A DNA stretch of 24,713 nucleotides from Clostridia bacterium (GTDB lineage Bacteria; Bacillota; Clostridia; UBA1381): the NCBI GenBank assembly GCA_008668455.1, contig RQCD01000002.1, forward strand, positions 1-24,713, written 5' to 3'. A model generated the notes under the pieces. That model was not told the origin of the DNA. It searched no databases and worked only from the letters and a program-made list of their open reading frames with translations. The position numbers and the translations under genes were made by a program. The first letter of the stretch is position 1. Each line of letters begins with the position of its first letter. Below are positions 1-8,448 of this stretch, in pieces.

Positions 1-34
1 GTTTAAAAATTTTTAAAATGTTTACAAAAACAGA

Positions 35-63
35 TTGCAATTTTTTGCCGATTATGATAAAAT
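35..63 (+). promoter_or_regulatory. Promoter of the miaB-mutSL-miaA-rsfS operon
   Basis: A -35 box TTGCAA (35-40) and a -10 box TAAAAT (58-63) are separated by exactly 17 bp. The TG at 55-56 makes an extended -10. A perfect 16-bp AT palindrome (2-17, TTTAAAAATTTTTAAA) lies just upstream and could act as an UP-element or protein site. Transcription would start near 70, giving a short leader before miaB at 94. Confidence 0.7.
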
Positions 64-93
64 AATTTCGAGAAAGGCAGAAAGGAAAGCAGA

Positions 94-1512
94 ATGGCGA
101 AGTATATAGAAAAGGAAGAAATCAACAGACAATGGGATTATCTTGACAAGCTCCGGGAATATGCGGCGCTTTTTTGCCAGGAGCATGGCAGACCGCCGAT
201 TGCGCATACCGAGACATACGGCTGTCAGCAAAACGAGAATGATACCGAGCGAATCCGAGGAATCCTGCAGGACGCCGGGTATTCGTTTTCCGACCGGGCA
301 GAGGAAGCAGATTTGGTGGTTTATAACACCTGCGCCGTCCGGGAAAATGCGGAGCAGAAGGTATTCGGAAGATTAGGAATCTTAAAGCACCAGAAAGAAA
401 GTCATCCGGAGATGACGATTGCGCTTTGCGGCTGCATGGTTCAGCAGGAGCATATCACGAAAAAAATCAAAAAAACCTATCCGCATGTGGATTTGATTTT
501 CGGAACGCATGCGCTCTACCGTCTGCCCGAGCTTTTATACCGGACGCTGACCGGAAAAAGAACGGTTGTTTCGGTGGAAAATGAGGATGGCGCGATTGCG
601 GAGGAACTGCCGATTTTGCGTGCAGACGATAAAAAGGCATGGGTTTCTGTCATGTACGGCTGCAACAATTTTTGTTCCTACTGTATCGTTCCCTATGTCC
701 GCGGCAGAGAGCGAAGCCGCAAGCCGGAGGCGATTTTAGCTGAAATCCGGGGACTTTTGGATAAGGGGGTTACGGAAATCTGTCTTTTAGGTCAGAACGT
801 CAATTCTTACGGGAAGGATCTGGAGGAGGAGATTGACTTTTCCGATCTGCTGCGTATGGTGAACGGTCTGGACGGTGTGCGCAGGATTCGGTTTATGACA
901 TCGCACCCGAAGGATTTCGGAGATAAGCTGATTGATACCATGACGGAATGCGAGAAGATTTGCCATCAGCTGCATCTTCCGTTCCAGGCAGGGTCGGACC
1001 GGGTATTAAAGGAAATGAACCGGAAGTATACCCGGGAGGAATATTTAGAAAAGATCCGGAAAGTGAAGGAACGGATTCCGGATATTACGCTGACCACCGA
1101 TGTCATTGTCGGTTTTCCGACCGAAACGAACGAAGATTTTCTGGACACGCTCTCGGTGATCCGCGAGGTGGAATTTGATCAGATTTTCTCGTTTATTTAT
1201 TCCCGGAGAGAGGGTACTCCGGCGGCAAAGCTGGATTTTGTGCTTTCCGAGGAGGAAATTCACAAAAACTTTGATCAAATGCTGGAGGTTCAGAATGAAA
1301 TCTCCAAAAAGAAGAACTTAAAATATGAGGGAAAGGTGTTAGAGGTATTGGTGGAGGGACCAAGCAAAACCGATCCGAACACCTTAACCGGCAGAACGGA
1401 CACCTCAAAAATCGTGAATTTTAAAGGAGATCCGTCCTTGATTGGAAAATATGTTCCGGTAAAAATTATTGAGGCACATACCTGGAGCTTAAACGGAGAA
1501 GTAGTCGAATAA
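94..1512 (+). CDS. miaB: tRNA-2-methylthio-N6-dimethylallyladenosine synthase (MiaB)
   Basis: A radical-SAM methylthiotransferase that converts i6A at tRNA position 37 into ms2i6A, using one [4Fe-4S] cluster for SAM cleavage and an auxiliary cluster for sulfur insertion. The 472-residue protein shows the full family layout. The N-terminal UPF0004 domain carries the three auxiliary-cluster cysteines C44, C80 and C114. The radical SAM domain has the CX3CX2C motif at C190, C194 and C197. A C-terminal TRAM RNA-binding domain spans about 408-472. The ATG at 94 follows an AAGGAAA ribosome binding site. It is the first gene of an operon that also holds miaA, which makes its substrate. MiaB is separated from the related MtaB and RimO by its full match to MiaB motifs and its position beside mutS. 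Confidence 0.95.
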   Translation: MAKYIEKEEINRQWDYLDKLREYAALFCQEHGRPPIAHTETYGCQQNENDTERIRGILQDAGYSFSDRAEEADLVVYNTCAVRENAEQKVFGRLGILKHQKESHPEMTIALCGCMVQQEHITKKIKKTYPHVDLIFGTHALYRLPELLYRTLTGKRTVVSVENEDGAIAEELPILRADDKKAWVSVMYGCNNFCSYCIVPYVRGRERSRKPEAILAEIRGLLDKGVTEICLLGQNVNSYGKDLEEEIDFSDLLRMVNGLDGVRRIRFMTSHPKDFGDKLIDTMTECEKICHQLHLPFQAGSDRVLKEMNRKYTREEYLEKIRKVKERIPDITLTTDVIVGFPTETNEDFLDTLSVIREVEFDQIFSFIYSRREGTPAAKLDFVLSEEEIHKNFDQMLEVQNEISKKKNLKYEGKVLEVLVEGPSKTDPNTLTGRTDTSKIVNFKGDPSLIGKYVPVKIIEAHTWSLNGEVVE

Positions 1513-1525
1513 AAGAAAGGAAAAT

Positions 1526-1909
1526 ATGATGGAAATTTTAGAATTGGCACACGAATTAGGAAAAAAGATTGCAGAATCAGAGGAAATGGCAAAGATGCAC
1601 GCCGCAGAGGAGGCACAGGCAAACGACGAGGCATCCCGCGAGGCATTGCAGGCATTTAATTTAAAGAGAATGAATCTTGCGCGCGATATGCAGGAGAAGA
1701 AGATCAGTCATGAGGATGCCGTAAAGCAGAATACCGAGGCATTCCAGCAGCTGATGGATGAAAATGAACTGATCCGGGCATATGTAGAGGCAAAGAAAGC
1801 ATTCGACGAGATGGTGGGAAATATCAACGGTGTACTGAATTTTTATATTACCGGGCAAGAGCCTGGAGGCTGCACGCATGATTGCTCCAGCTGCGGCGGA
1901 TGCCACTAA
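1526..1909 (+). CDS. YlbF/YmcA-family (RicA/RicF-like) protein with four-cysteine tail
   Basis: A 127-residue, mostly helical, charged protein of the Com_YlbF (YmcA/YlbF) family. In Bacillus, two such paralogues and YaaT form the Ric complex, which binds [4Fe-4S] clusters and modulates RNase Y-dependent mRNA maturation. Here the last dozen residues read CTHDCSSCGGCH, giving four cysteines plus a terminal histidine, as expected for Fe-S ligands. The gene starts 13 bp after the miaB stop and ends 17 bp before mutS, matching the position of ymcA between ymcB (miaB) and mutS in Bacillus. Two adjacent ATG codons (1526 and 1529) follow the AAAGGAAAA ribosome binding site and either could be used. 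Family assignment is by pattern and context; whether it matches RicA or RicF is not settled. A role in RNA processing is inference. Confidence 0.8.
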   Translation: MMEILELAHELGKKIAESEEMAKMHAAEEAQANDEASREALQAFNLKRMNLARDMQEKKISHEDAVKQNTEAFQQLMDENELIRAYVEAKKAFDEMVGNINGVLNFYITGQEPGGCTHDCSSCGGCH

Positions 1910-1926
1910 GATAGGAGAAGAAAAAC

Positions 1927-4509
1927 GTGGAAATTGAACGTGATTCGCTCACCCCGATGATGAGCCAGTACCTGCTCACCAAGGAGCAGTACGGCGACTG
2001 TATCTTGTTTTATCGTCTGGGCGACTTTTACGAAATGTTTTTTGAAGACGCGATTGTTGCGTCCCGTGAACTGGAAATTGCGCTGACCGGCAAAAGCTGC
2101 GGTCTGGAGGAACGCGCGCCGATGTGCGGCGTTCCTTTTCATAGTGCGAATGTTTATATTGCAAAGCTGGTGGAAAAGGGCTATAAAGTTGCCATCTGCG
2201 AGCAGGTGGAGGATCCGAAGTCGGCAAAGGGCTTGGTCAGGCGCGAAGTGATCCGGATTGTAACGCCCGGCACGATCATCGACGAGACAATGCTGGATGA
2301 TCAGAAAAATAACTATCTGGCAGTGTTATATCAGAAAAACGGCGGTGCGGCGATTGCTTCTGCGGATATTTCCACCGTGGAAATGTATGCGTCATATGTG
2401 GAGGATTTGTCGCTGTTGATGGTCGAGCTTTCGCGTTATCAGCCGTCAGAAATCCTTTTGAATGAGGAGGCAGAAAAGCAATTTTCACACAGTATTGAAA
2501 CAAGGCTGAATTTAGAGCCGGAGCGCAGGGAGCAGGATTTCTTTTTGGCAGATCCGGAACGCGTGAAAAAACAGTTTCCGAATGCGTCTTTTGACAATGA
2601 GGCGTTACTCTGTGCCGTTTCGGCAATGCTCCGGTATCTTTCCCACACGCAAAAGCAGGGGTTGGAATATTTAAATCAGCTACAGATTTATCAGGTCAGC
2701 GAATTTATGGAATTAGATGCGGCAACACACCGGAATTTAGAGCTGACCGAAACCATGCGCGAAAAAATCAAGCGCGGAACACTTTTGTGGGTGTTGGACA
2801 GCACAAAAACATCTATGGGTGCAAGGCTTTTAAAGCAATGGGTGGAAAAACCGCTGATTGATCCGGACAAAATCAAACAGCGGCTATATGCTGTAGAAGA
2901 ATTAGTGAACGATCTGATGCTCCGGGATGAGGTGCGGAGCGTGTTAGACGGAATTTACGATATCGCAAGAATTGTTTCCCGGATTTCGCTCGGAACGGTT
3001 TCTCCAAAGGATCTGATTGCTTTAAAGCTATCCCTAACAAGGCTGCCGGATCTGGAATATCAGCTTTCTAAAATGCATTCCGGGCTATTCTGTGATATGA
3101 AAAAACGGCTGGATATTATGGAGGATGTCCGCACGCTTTTGGAGAATGCAATTGCAGACGAGCCGCCCCAAACCTTAAAAGACGGCGGTGTGATTAAAGG
3201 CGGATACCGGCAGGAATTAGACGAGCTTCGTTATGTGCAGAAAGACGGCGCAAGCTGGATTTTGCAGGCAGAGGCAGAGGAAAAGCAGAAAACCGGCATC
3301 AAGAATCTGCGGATCCGCTATAACAAGGTATTCGGCTATTATATCGAGGTTTCCAATTCCTATAAGGAGCTTGTTCCGGATAATTATATCCGCAAGCAGA
3401 CCCTGGTAAACGGCGAACGGTATATCACCCCGGAGCTTAAGGAAATGGAAAACAAGATTTTAGGCGCATCCGAGCAGATCGCAGCGCTGGAGGCAGAGCT
3501 TTATGAGCAGGTGCGAAAGCAGTTAGAGGAGCAGCTGGAGCGGTTGAAGTCAGTCTGCGGCATTGTTTCGGAGGCAGACGTGATTGCGTCCCTGGCAGAG
3601 GTGGCATATAAAAACAACTATGTCATGCCGGAGATTTGCTCCGGCGGTATTTTAGAGATCAAGGACGGACGGCATCCGGTTGTGGAGAAAATGCTTCGGG
3701 ATGCACTCTTTGTTCCAAACGATACCGAAATGGACCCGGAGGACGCACGCATGATCATTTTAACCGGTCCGAATATGGCAGGAAAATCGACCTACATGCG
3801 GCAGGTGGCGCTGATTGCTTTAATGGCGCAGATCGGCAGCTTTGTGCCGGCAAGCCGGGCGAGGATTTCGCCGGTAGACAAGATCTTTACCCGTGTGGGC
3901 GCATCGGACGATATTGCCGCCGGTCAGAGTACTTTTATGCTGGAGATGGTGGAGGTTGCGGCAATTTTAGAGCATGCAACAAAAAATTCTTTGGTTATTT
4001 TAGATGAGATCGGACGCGGCACAAGTACCTTTGACGGACTTTCGATTGCGTGGGCGGTTGCGGAGTATATGCAGAATCCGAAAAAATCCGGCGCAAAAAC
4101 GCTATTTGCTACGCATTATCATGAAATGACTGAATTAGAGGATCAGTTAGACGGTGTGAAAAACTATCGGATTGCGGTAAAAAAGCGCGGTGACGATATT
4201 ACATTTTTAAGAAAAATTGTCCGCGGCGGCGCGGATGACAGCTATGGAATTGAGGTTGCGGCTTTAGCGGGCGTACCCAAGAGCGTCATTAAGCGCGCAA
4301 AAGAGATTTTAGCAGAAATTCAGAACGGAGAGCATGCGGAAGCGCCGCCGCAGAAGAAAGAGGAGGAAATGCCGTCGCAGTTGGATCTTGAGGCACAGAC
4401 AGCCTTTTCGATTGCAGAGGAGTTGAAGCGTATGGATGTGACAACCTATACGCCGATTGAGGCAATGAACCAGTTATATACGCTTTCCAAGCGTGCAAAG
4501 GGAGAATAG
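1927..4509 (+). CDS. mutS: DNA mismatch repair protein MutS
   Basis: Recognises base mismatches and small loops and starts repair as an ATP-driven sliding clamp. The protein is 860 residues, full length for bacterial MutS. The N-terminal mismatch-binding domain has the Phe-x-Glu motif (F34, E36 in GDFYEMF) that stacks on the mispair. Connector, lever and clamp domains fill the middle. The ABC-type ATPase has Walker A GPNMAGKST at 614-622 and Walker B/signature LDEIGRGTST near 692-701. Near the C-terminus QLDL (818-821) resembles a beta-clamp binding peptide. The start is a GTG at 1927 behind an AGGAGA ribosome binding site; no better ATG lies upstream. Only 3 bp separate its stop from mutL, so the two are almost certainly co-transcribed and made together. 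Confidence 0.97.
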   Translation: MEIERDSLTPMMSQYLLTKEQYGDCILFYRLGDFYEMFFEDAIVASRELEIALTGKSCGLEERAPMCGVPFHSANVYIAKLVEKGYKVAICEQVEDPKSAKGLVRREVIRIVTPGTIIDETMLDDQKNNYLAVLYQKNGGAAIASADISTVEMYASYVEDLSLLMVELSRYQPSEILLNEEAEKQFSHSIETRLNLEPERREQDFFLADPERVKKQFPNASFDNEALLCAVSAMLRYLSHTQKQGLEYLNQLQIYQVSEFMELDAATHRNLELTETMREKIKRGTLLWVLDSTKTSMGARLLKQWVEKPLIDPDKIKQRLYAVEELVNDLMLRDEVRSVLDGIYDIARIVSRISLGTVSPKDLIALKLSLTRLPDLEYQLSKMHSGLFCDMKKRLDIMEDVRTLLENAIADEPPQTLKDGGVIKGGYRQELDELRYVQKDGASWILQAEAEEKQKTGIKNLRIRYNKVFGYYIEVSNSYKELVPDNYIRKQTLVNGERYITPELKEMENKILGASEQIAALEAELYEQVRKQLEEQLERLKSVCGIVSEADVIASLAEVAYKNNYVMPEICSGGILEIKDGRHPVVEKMLRDALFVPNDTEMDPEDARMIILTGPNMAGKSTYMRQVALIALMAQIGSFVPASRARISPVDKIFTRVGASDDIAAGQSTFMLEMVEVAAILEHATKNSLVILDEIGRGTSTFDGLSIAWAVAEYMQNPKKSGAKTLFATHYHEMTELEDQLDGVKNYRIAVKKRGDDITFLRKIVRGGADDSYGIEVAALAGVPKSVIKRAKEILAEIQNGEHAEAPPQKKEEEMPSQLDLEAQTAFSIAEELKRMDVTTYTPIEAMNQLYTLSKRAKGE

Positions 4510-4512
4510 TTT

Positions 4513-6459
4513 ATGGCTGTAATACATAAGCTGGATACAGATATTTCAAATAAGATAGCCGCCGGTGAGGTGGTGGAGCGTCCGGCATCGGTGATTAAGG
4601 AATTGGTGGAAAATTCAATTGATGCCGGGGCGACCAAAATCACCGTCCGGATTGAGCGTGGCGGTGTGGCGAAAATGACGGTTACCGATAATGGCTGCGG
4701 CATGGCACGGGAGGATGCCGAGCTTGCCTTTCTGCGCCATGCAACAAGCAAAATCCATACCGTTGAGGATTTGGATGCGATCTACACGTTAGGCTTTCGC
4801 GGAGAAGCGCTGTCGAGCATTGCAGCGGTTTCTCATGTGGATTTATACACCAAGCGCGAGCAGGACGAAATGGGAACGCATGCAGTCTGCACAGGCGACG
4901 GTATCCACTGCACTGAGGAGGGCGCGGCAGACGGAACAACTGTGATTGTTTCGGATTTATTCTATAACACACCTGCCCGGATGAAGTTTTTAAAAAAGGA
5001 CGCAACGGAGGGGTCGTATATTTCCGATCTGATGGTTCGCTTTATTTTAGCACACCCGGAAATTTCTTTTAGTTTTTTTAATAATGGAAAGGAGCAATTC
5101 CGTTCGCCGGGGGATAACCGGCTTTCGAGCTGCGTTTATGCGGTTTACGGAAAAGCCTATGCCGAGGCGACCATTCCGGTATCCTATGAGGAAAACGGGA
5201 TTCGCGTATCCGGTCTGATCGGAAAAAGCTCGACGGCGCGTGCAAACCGCAGCTATCAGAGCTATTTTGTGAACCACCGTCTGATTAAAAGTGTGTTGAT
5301 TACAAAAGCGGTGGAGGATGGCTTTAAAAATCAGATCATGATCGGAAAGTTTCCGATGGCAATTTTAAATTTAGATATTGACGCGCGGCTGATTGATATT
5401 AACGTGCATCCGACCAAACAGGAGGTCAAATTCTCAAGAGAGAGCGATATATTTGTCTGCGTCAGGCGTGCAGTGGAAAACGCGCTTTATCAGACATTAG
5501 ATATTCCGAAACGGGTTTTACCGGAGGAAAAGAAAAAGCCGGAGGAAGCTGTAAAAAAGGAAGTATTCCCGAAAAAAGATACCGGTGTGCAGCTGCCGCT
5601 TGCAGGAAAACCGCAGGTGATTTCAAACGAACAGTTTCAGAAAAAGCTGGAGGAGAATTTTCCGTTTCCAAAGGCAGAGCCTGTGCAGATGAAAAAGCTA
5701 TCCGAGCCGCTGCCGGACAGCTATCGGTGCGATACCTCACCGGAATATTTTGCAAAAAAGAAGCAGGAAATCATCTCGCAGATGGAGGCGCCGCACCCGG
5801 CAGAAGCATCCCCGGAGATGCCAAAAATGCCGGAAACGGTGGAAAAGCCTGTGGAGGATGCGGTTGCAGAGCCGGAGGAGCTTCCATATTTCCGCGTGAT
5901 CGGACAGGTTTTTAAAACGTATATCTTAGTGGAGCGCGGAGAGGAAATGCTGATGATCGATCAGCATGCGGCGCATGAGCGGATTAAGTATGAGGAATTA
6001 AAGCGCGAGCTTGCGGCAAAGAGTGTGGCATCGCAGGGACTGCTCCTGCCGGTAACGGTGGATTTATCGGCTGCGGAATTTGAAATTTATCAGGAAAACA
6101 AGGCTTTATTTGCGGAATTGGGGTTTGAAGCAGAGGAGTTTGGAAGAAGCTCGGTGATTCTCCGAATGACGCCGGCAGCGGTTGAGCCTGAGGATATTTC
6201 AGATGTGTTTATCGAAATGCTGACGCAGATTTCCGAATCCAAAGACAAAATCCTGACGAAAAAATCGGAACGTGCGCTCTATACCATTGCCTGCAAGGCA
6301 GCGGCAAAGGCAAACCGGAAAATGGAACAGCAGGAGATGGAGGGCTTAGTGCGCGGTGTGTTTGGATTGGGAACAATCAATACCTGTCCGCACGGACGTC
6401 CGATCACAATTTCAATGAGCAAAAAGGAAATGGAAAAGGAATTTAAGCGGATTGTTTAA
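4513..6459 (+). CDS. mutL: DNA mismatch repair endonuclease MutL
   Basis: Partner of MutS that relays mismatch recognition and nicks the new strand. The 648-residue protein has an N-terminal GHKL ATPase with ENSIDAGA (33-40), DNGCGM (59-64) and GFRGEAL (94-100). A long Pro/Glu/Lys-rich linker covers about residues 335-460. The C-terminal domain carries the endonuclease metal motif DQHAX2EX4E (D483, H485, E489, E494) and a CPHGRP motif (C625, H627), so it is the nuclease-active type of bacteria lacking MutH. QGLLLP at 508-513 matches the MutL beta-clamp binding motif. Its ribosome binding site (GGGAG) lies inside the end of mutS, and miaA follows after 12 bp. Confidence 0.97.
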   Translation: MAVIHKLDTDISNKIAAGEVVERPASVIKELVENSIDAGATKITVRIERGGVAKMTVTDNGCGMAREDAELAFLRHATSKIHTVEDLDAIYTLGFRGEALSSIAAVSHVDLYTKREQDEMGTHAVCTGDGIHCTEEGAADGTTVIVSDLFYNTPARMKFLKKDATEGSYISDLMVRFILAHPEISFSFFNNGKEQFRSPGDNRLSSCVYAVYGKAYAEATIPVSYEENGIRVSGLIGKSSTARANRSYQSYFVNHRLIKSVLITKAVEDGFKNQIMIGKFPMAILNLDIDARLIDINVHPTKQEVKFSRESDIFVCVRRAVENALYQTLDIPKRVLPEEKKKPEEAVKKEVFPKKDTGVQLPLAGKPQVISNEQFQKKLEENFPFPKAEPVQMKKLSEPLPDSYRCDTSPEYFAKKKQEIISQMEAPHPAEASPEMPKMPETVEKPVEDAVAEPEELPYFRVIGQVFKTYILVERGEEMLMIDQHAAHERIKYEELKRELAAKSVASQGLLLPVTVDLSAAEFEIYQENKALFAELGFEAEEFGRSSVILRMTPAAVEPEDISDVFIEMLTQISESKDKILTKKSERALYTIACKAAAKANRKMEQQEMEGLVRGVFGLGTINTCPHGRPITISMSKKEMEKEFKRIV

Positions 6460-6471
6460 GGATGTGAGATT

Positions 6472-7404
6472 TTGGAGAAAATACCGATTGTCGTGATCGG
6501 AGGGGCGACAGCGTCCGGAAAAACTGCGCTTTCTATCGCGCTTGCAAAGCGGTATGGCGGAAGAATTATTTCTGCCGACAGTATGCAGATTTACCGCCGG
6601 ATGGATATTGGTTCTGCAAAGCCGACCATGGAGGAACGTGCAGGAATCCGTCACGAGCTGATGGATATTGCCGAGCCGACCGAGAATTACTCCGTGGCAG
6701 ATTATGTGCAGGCGGCGCACCTTGCGATTGCGGACGCGCATGCAAACAACGAGCTGCCGATTGTGGTTGGCGGAACGGGACTTTATATCAATTCTTTGGT
6801 GGACGATATTGAGTTTCAGGAGGTTGCCGCCGATCCTGCACTTCGTGCAGCGCTTACAAAATCGGCAGAGCAGGACGGCGGCGCGGCGCTTTACGGGGAG
6901 TTAAAGCGAATTGATCCGGAGGCGGCAGAAAAAATCCAGCCGCAGAACCTCCGGCGCGTGATCCGGGCAGTGGAGGTATTCCGGCTGACCGGAAAAACCA
7001 TTTCGCAGCAGCAGAGGGAAAGCCGCAAAAAAACGAGCCGATACCTGCCTTTGATGATGGCGATTTCCTGGAATCGGGAAATCCTTTATGATAGAATCAA
7101 TCAAAGAGTGGATCAGATGGTTTTGGACGGACTCTTTTTGGAGGCGGAGCGGCTGATTCGCGAGGGGTGTAACCGGAGTATGACCTCTATGCAGGGGATT
7201 GGTTATAAGCAGTTTCTTGATTACTGGCACGGACTCAGCACGAAAGAGGAAATGATCCGGCTTGTGAAACGGGATTCCAGGCGGTATGCCAAGCGGCAGA
7301 TTACCTGGTTTCGGAGAGATCCGCGCATCCATTGGCTGGACGCGGAAAACGATCCGGTTTTGCATGCAGAGCGGCTATGCGATGAATTTTTAGAAACAAA
7401 CTGA
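6472..7404 (+). CDS. miaA: tRNA dimethylallyltransferase (MiaA)
   Basis: Transfers the dimethylallyl group from DMAPP to N6 of A37 in tRNAs reading UNN codons, giving i6A, the substrate of MiaB encoded at the start of the same operon. The 310-residue protein has the P-loop GGATASGKT at 10-18, the conserved DSMQIYRRMDIGSAKPT stretch near 37-53 and the basic C-terminal WFRRDP segment. The start is a TTG at 6472, 12 bp after the mutL stop and preceded by AAGGATG; no in-frame ATG or GTG gives a better start. In many bacteria miaA is followed by hfq; here rsfS follows instead. Confidence 0.95.
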   Translation: MEKIPIVVIGGATASGKTALSIALAKRYGGRIISADSMQIYRRMDIGSAKPTMEERAGIRHELMDIAEPTENYSVADYVQAAHLAIADAHANNELPIVVGGTGLYINSLVDDIEFQEVAADPALRAALTKSAEQDGGAALYGELKRIDPEAAEKIQPQNLRRVIRAVEVFRLTGKTISQQQRESRKKTSRYLPLMMAISWNREILYDRINQRVDQMVLDGLFLEAERLIREGCNRSMTSMQGIGYKQFLDYWHGLSTKEEMIRLVKRDSRRYAKRQITWFRRDPRIHWLDAENDPVLHAERLCDEFLETN

Positions 7405-7429
7405 CAACCAGAATCAATATAGAAAAAAA

Positions 7430-7436
7430 GAAAGGA
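7430..7436 (+). promoter_or_regulatory. Ribosome binding site fixing the rsfS start
   Basis: GAAAGGA lies 8 bp before the ATG at 7445 but only 2 bp before the in-frame TTG at 7439, so the ATG is preferred. Confidence 0.75.
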
Positions 7437-7444
7437 ATTTGCGA

Positions 7445-7783
7445 ATGGATAAGGTAAAAATGATAGCGCAGGCGTTATATGATAAAAAGGCGACAGAGAT
7501 TGATATTTTAGATATTACCGAATTAACATCATTAGGAAACTATTTTATTATCTGCACCTGCTCCTCCACAACGCAGGTTCGCGCGTGTGTGAACGAGGTG
7601 GAGGACAAAATGGCGGAGGCAGGCATTCATCCGACACATAAGGAGGGCTATCAGGGCGGCAGCTGGGTTCTGATGGACTTTACTGATGTGATTGTGCATG
7701 TCATGCTCCGGGAAACAAGAGAATTTTACGCACTGGAGCGTCTGTGGGATGACGCGCCGCGTGTTTCGGTTGAACTGGAATAG
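7445..7783 (+). CDS. rsfS: Ribosomal silencing factor RsfS (Iojap/YbeB family)
   Basis: Binds the uL14 face of the 50S subunit and blocks joining with the 30S subunit, lowering translation when nutrients run short. From the ATG at 7445 the protein is 112 residues, the usual family length. Recognisable family features are the DILDITELTSLGNYFIICT core near residues 19-37 and the GYQGGSWVLMDFTDVIVHV segment near 69-87, followed by REFYALERLW. It is the last gene of the operon, 40 bp after miaA and just before a strong terminator. In many Firmicutes rsfS sits with yqeK/nadD instead; its place after miaA here is a less usual arrangement. Confidence 0.92.
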   Translation: MDKVKMIAQALYDKKATEIDILDITELTSLGNYFIICTCSSTTQVRACVNEVEDKMAEAGIHPTHKEGYQGGSWVLMDFTDVIVHVMLRETREFYALERLWDDAPRVSVELE

Positions 7784-7789
7784 AAAACA

Positions 7790-7837
7790 GGATGTAAAAG
7801 GAGGGTGTGGTACTCTTTTTACATCCTTATTTTTTTG
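7790..7837 (+). terminator. Intrinsic terminator after rsfS
   Basis: The arms GGATGTAAAAGGAG (7790-7803) and CTCTTTTTACATCC (7813-7826) pair over 14 bp with one mismatch around a 9-nt loop, followed by TTATTTTTTTG. It lies 6 bp after the rsfS stop and closes the operon. Confidence 0.9.
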
Positions 7838-7876
7838 CTTTTTTGGGGGATATTTTTCAGAATATAAGATTAAAAA

Positions 7877-7892
7877 TACCTTTATAAAGGTA
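7877..7892. repeat. Perfect 16-bp palindrome
   Basis: TACCTTTATAAAGGTA is self-complementary over all 16 bases, 40 bp beyond the rsfS terminator. It could be a dimeric repressor site or a small hairpin; no promoter is clearly attached to it. Confidence 0.7.
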
Positions 7893-7999
7893 ATTTTCAT
7901 GGCGCTTTGTCAATATGCGGGTGTGAGAGAAAATTCTGTCTGGAATTTTGAGGCGGTTTTGCGCTGCCTCATTTTCTTTCGTATGACGCTACTAAGGAA

Positions 8000-8028
8000 A
8001 ACAATAATATTTTTTGAATGATATTGTT
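8000..8028. repeat. AT-rich inverted repeat
   Basis: AACAATA (8000-8006) pairs with TATTGTT (8022-8028), and inside it ATT pairs with AAT around a short loop. It lies in the gene-free region upstream of the 8067-8124 hairpin. Confidence 0.55.
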
Positions 8029-8066
8029 GATTTTAACAAAACAAATAGATTTTGTTTTTGCACTTT

Positions 8067-8124
8067 AAAAACACTCTGCACACTCTAAATACAGCAGTTT
8101 AGCTCGTGTACAGAGTGTTTTTTT
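8067..8124 (+). terminator. Strong intrinsic terminator without an upstream gene
   Basis: The arms AAAAACACTCTG (8067-8078) and CAGAGTGTTTTT (8111-8122) pair perfectly over 12 bp. Inside, CAC/GTG and CTAAA/TTTAG extend the stem across an internal loop. A T-run ends at 8124. The nearest upstream gene, rsfS, already has its own terminator, so this either backs that one up or ends an unrecognised transcript. The A-run on the left also lets it work in the other direction. Confidence 0.75.
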
Positions 8125-8329
8125 GATGTCATTCAGTAGGAATCAATATATCATGGCATCAAAGGGGATGTAAACAAGTTCGGAAAACATTGAAAACGAC
8201 ACGGTACGAATGTTTATTTGCAAAATTTACATGATAGGCTTACCTGTGCGGACAGATGTGGGCATCGTTCCCTGCAGAATGTGTACGCATTCAAAAATTC
8301 AAAAACCGTGACAAATCTGCGAAAAACTA

Positions 8330-8358
8330 TTGTATTTTTCAGGGAAATATGATACAAT
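8330..8358 (+). promoter_or_regulatory. Promoter of leuS
   Basis: A -35 box TTGTAT (8330-8335) and a -10 box TACAAT (8353-8358) lie 17 bp apart. Transcription from about 8365 gives a leader of roughly 90 nt before the leuS ATG. No T-box core is visible in this leader. Confidence 0.7.
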
Positions 8359-8440
8359 GGAGGACAAAGACAGTATTTTTGATATTTGCAGATCAGAAAT
8401 TTTTCCGGCAGACTTGCTGACGGGTGAATTTAGAATCAAT

Positions 8441-8448
8441 AGGAAGGA
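8441..8448 (+). promoter_or_regulatory. Ribosome binding site fixing the leuS start
   Basis: AGGAAGGA lies 8 bp before the ATG at 8457. The upstream in-frame GTG at 8424 has no such site, so the extra 11 residues it would add are not supported. Confidence 0.8.

Larger units (their letters stand above)
7838..8329. other. Gene-free, structure-rich intergenic region
   Basis: About 490 bp with no convincing gene. An ATG at 7900 opens a 40-codon frame without a ribosome binding site. The region is AT-rich and unusually full of inverted repeats: 7877-7892, 8000-8028, the terminator at 8067-8124, and TTTGATG/CATCAAA at 8122-8128 and 8157-8163. A small RNA ending at the 8124 terminator is possible but no convincing promoter is visible. 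Confidence 0.55.

Noticed and set aside
7900..8022. Short ATG frame in the intergenic region before leuS
   Set aside because: No ribosome binding site and no family resemblance; it lies in non-coding, AT-rich sequence.
8067..8124. CIRCE heat-shock operator suggested by the ACTC/GAGT arms
   Set aside because: The arms do not match TTAGCACTC-N9-GAGTGCTAA, and the T-run and long stem fit a terminator.
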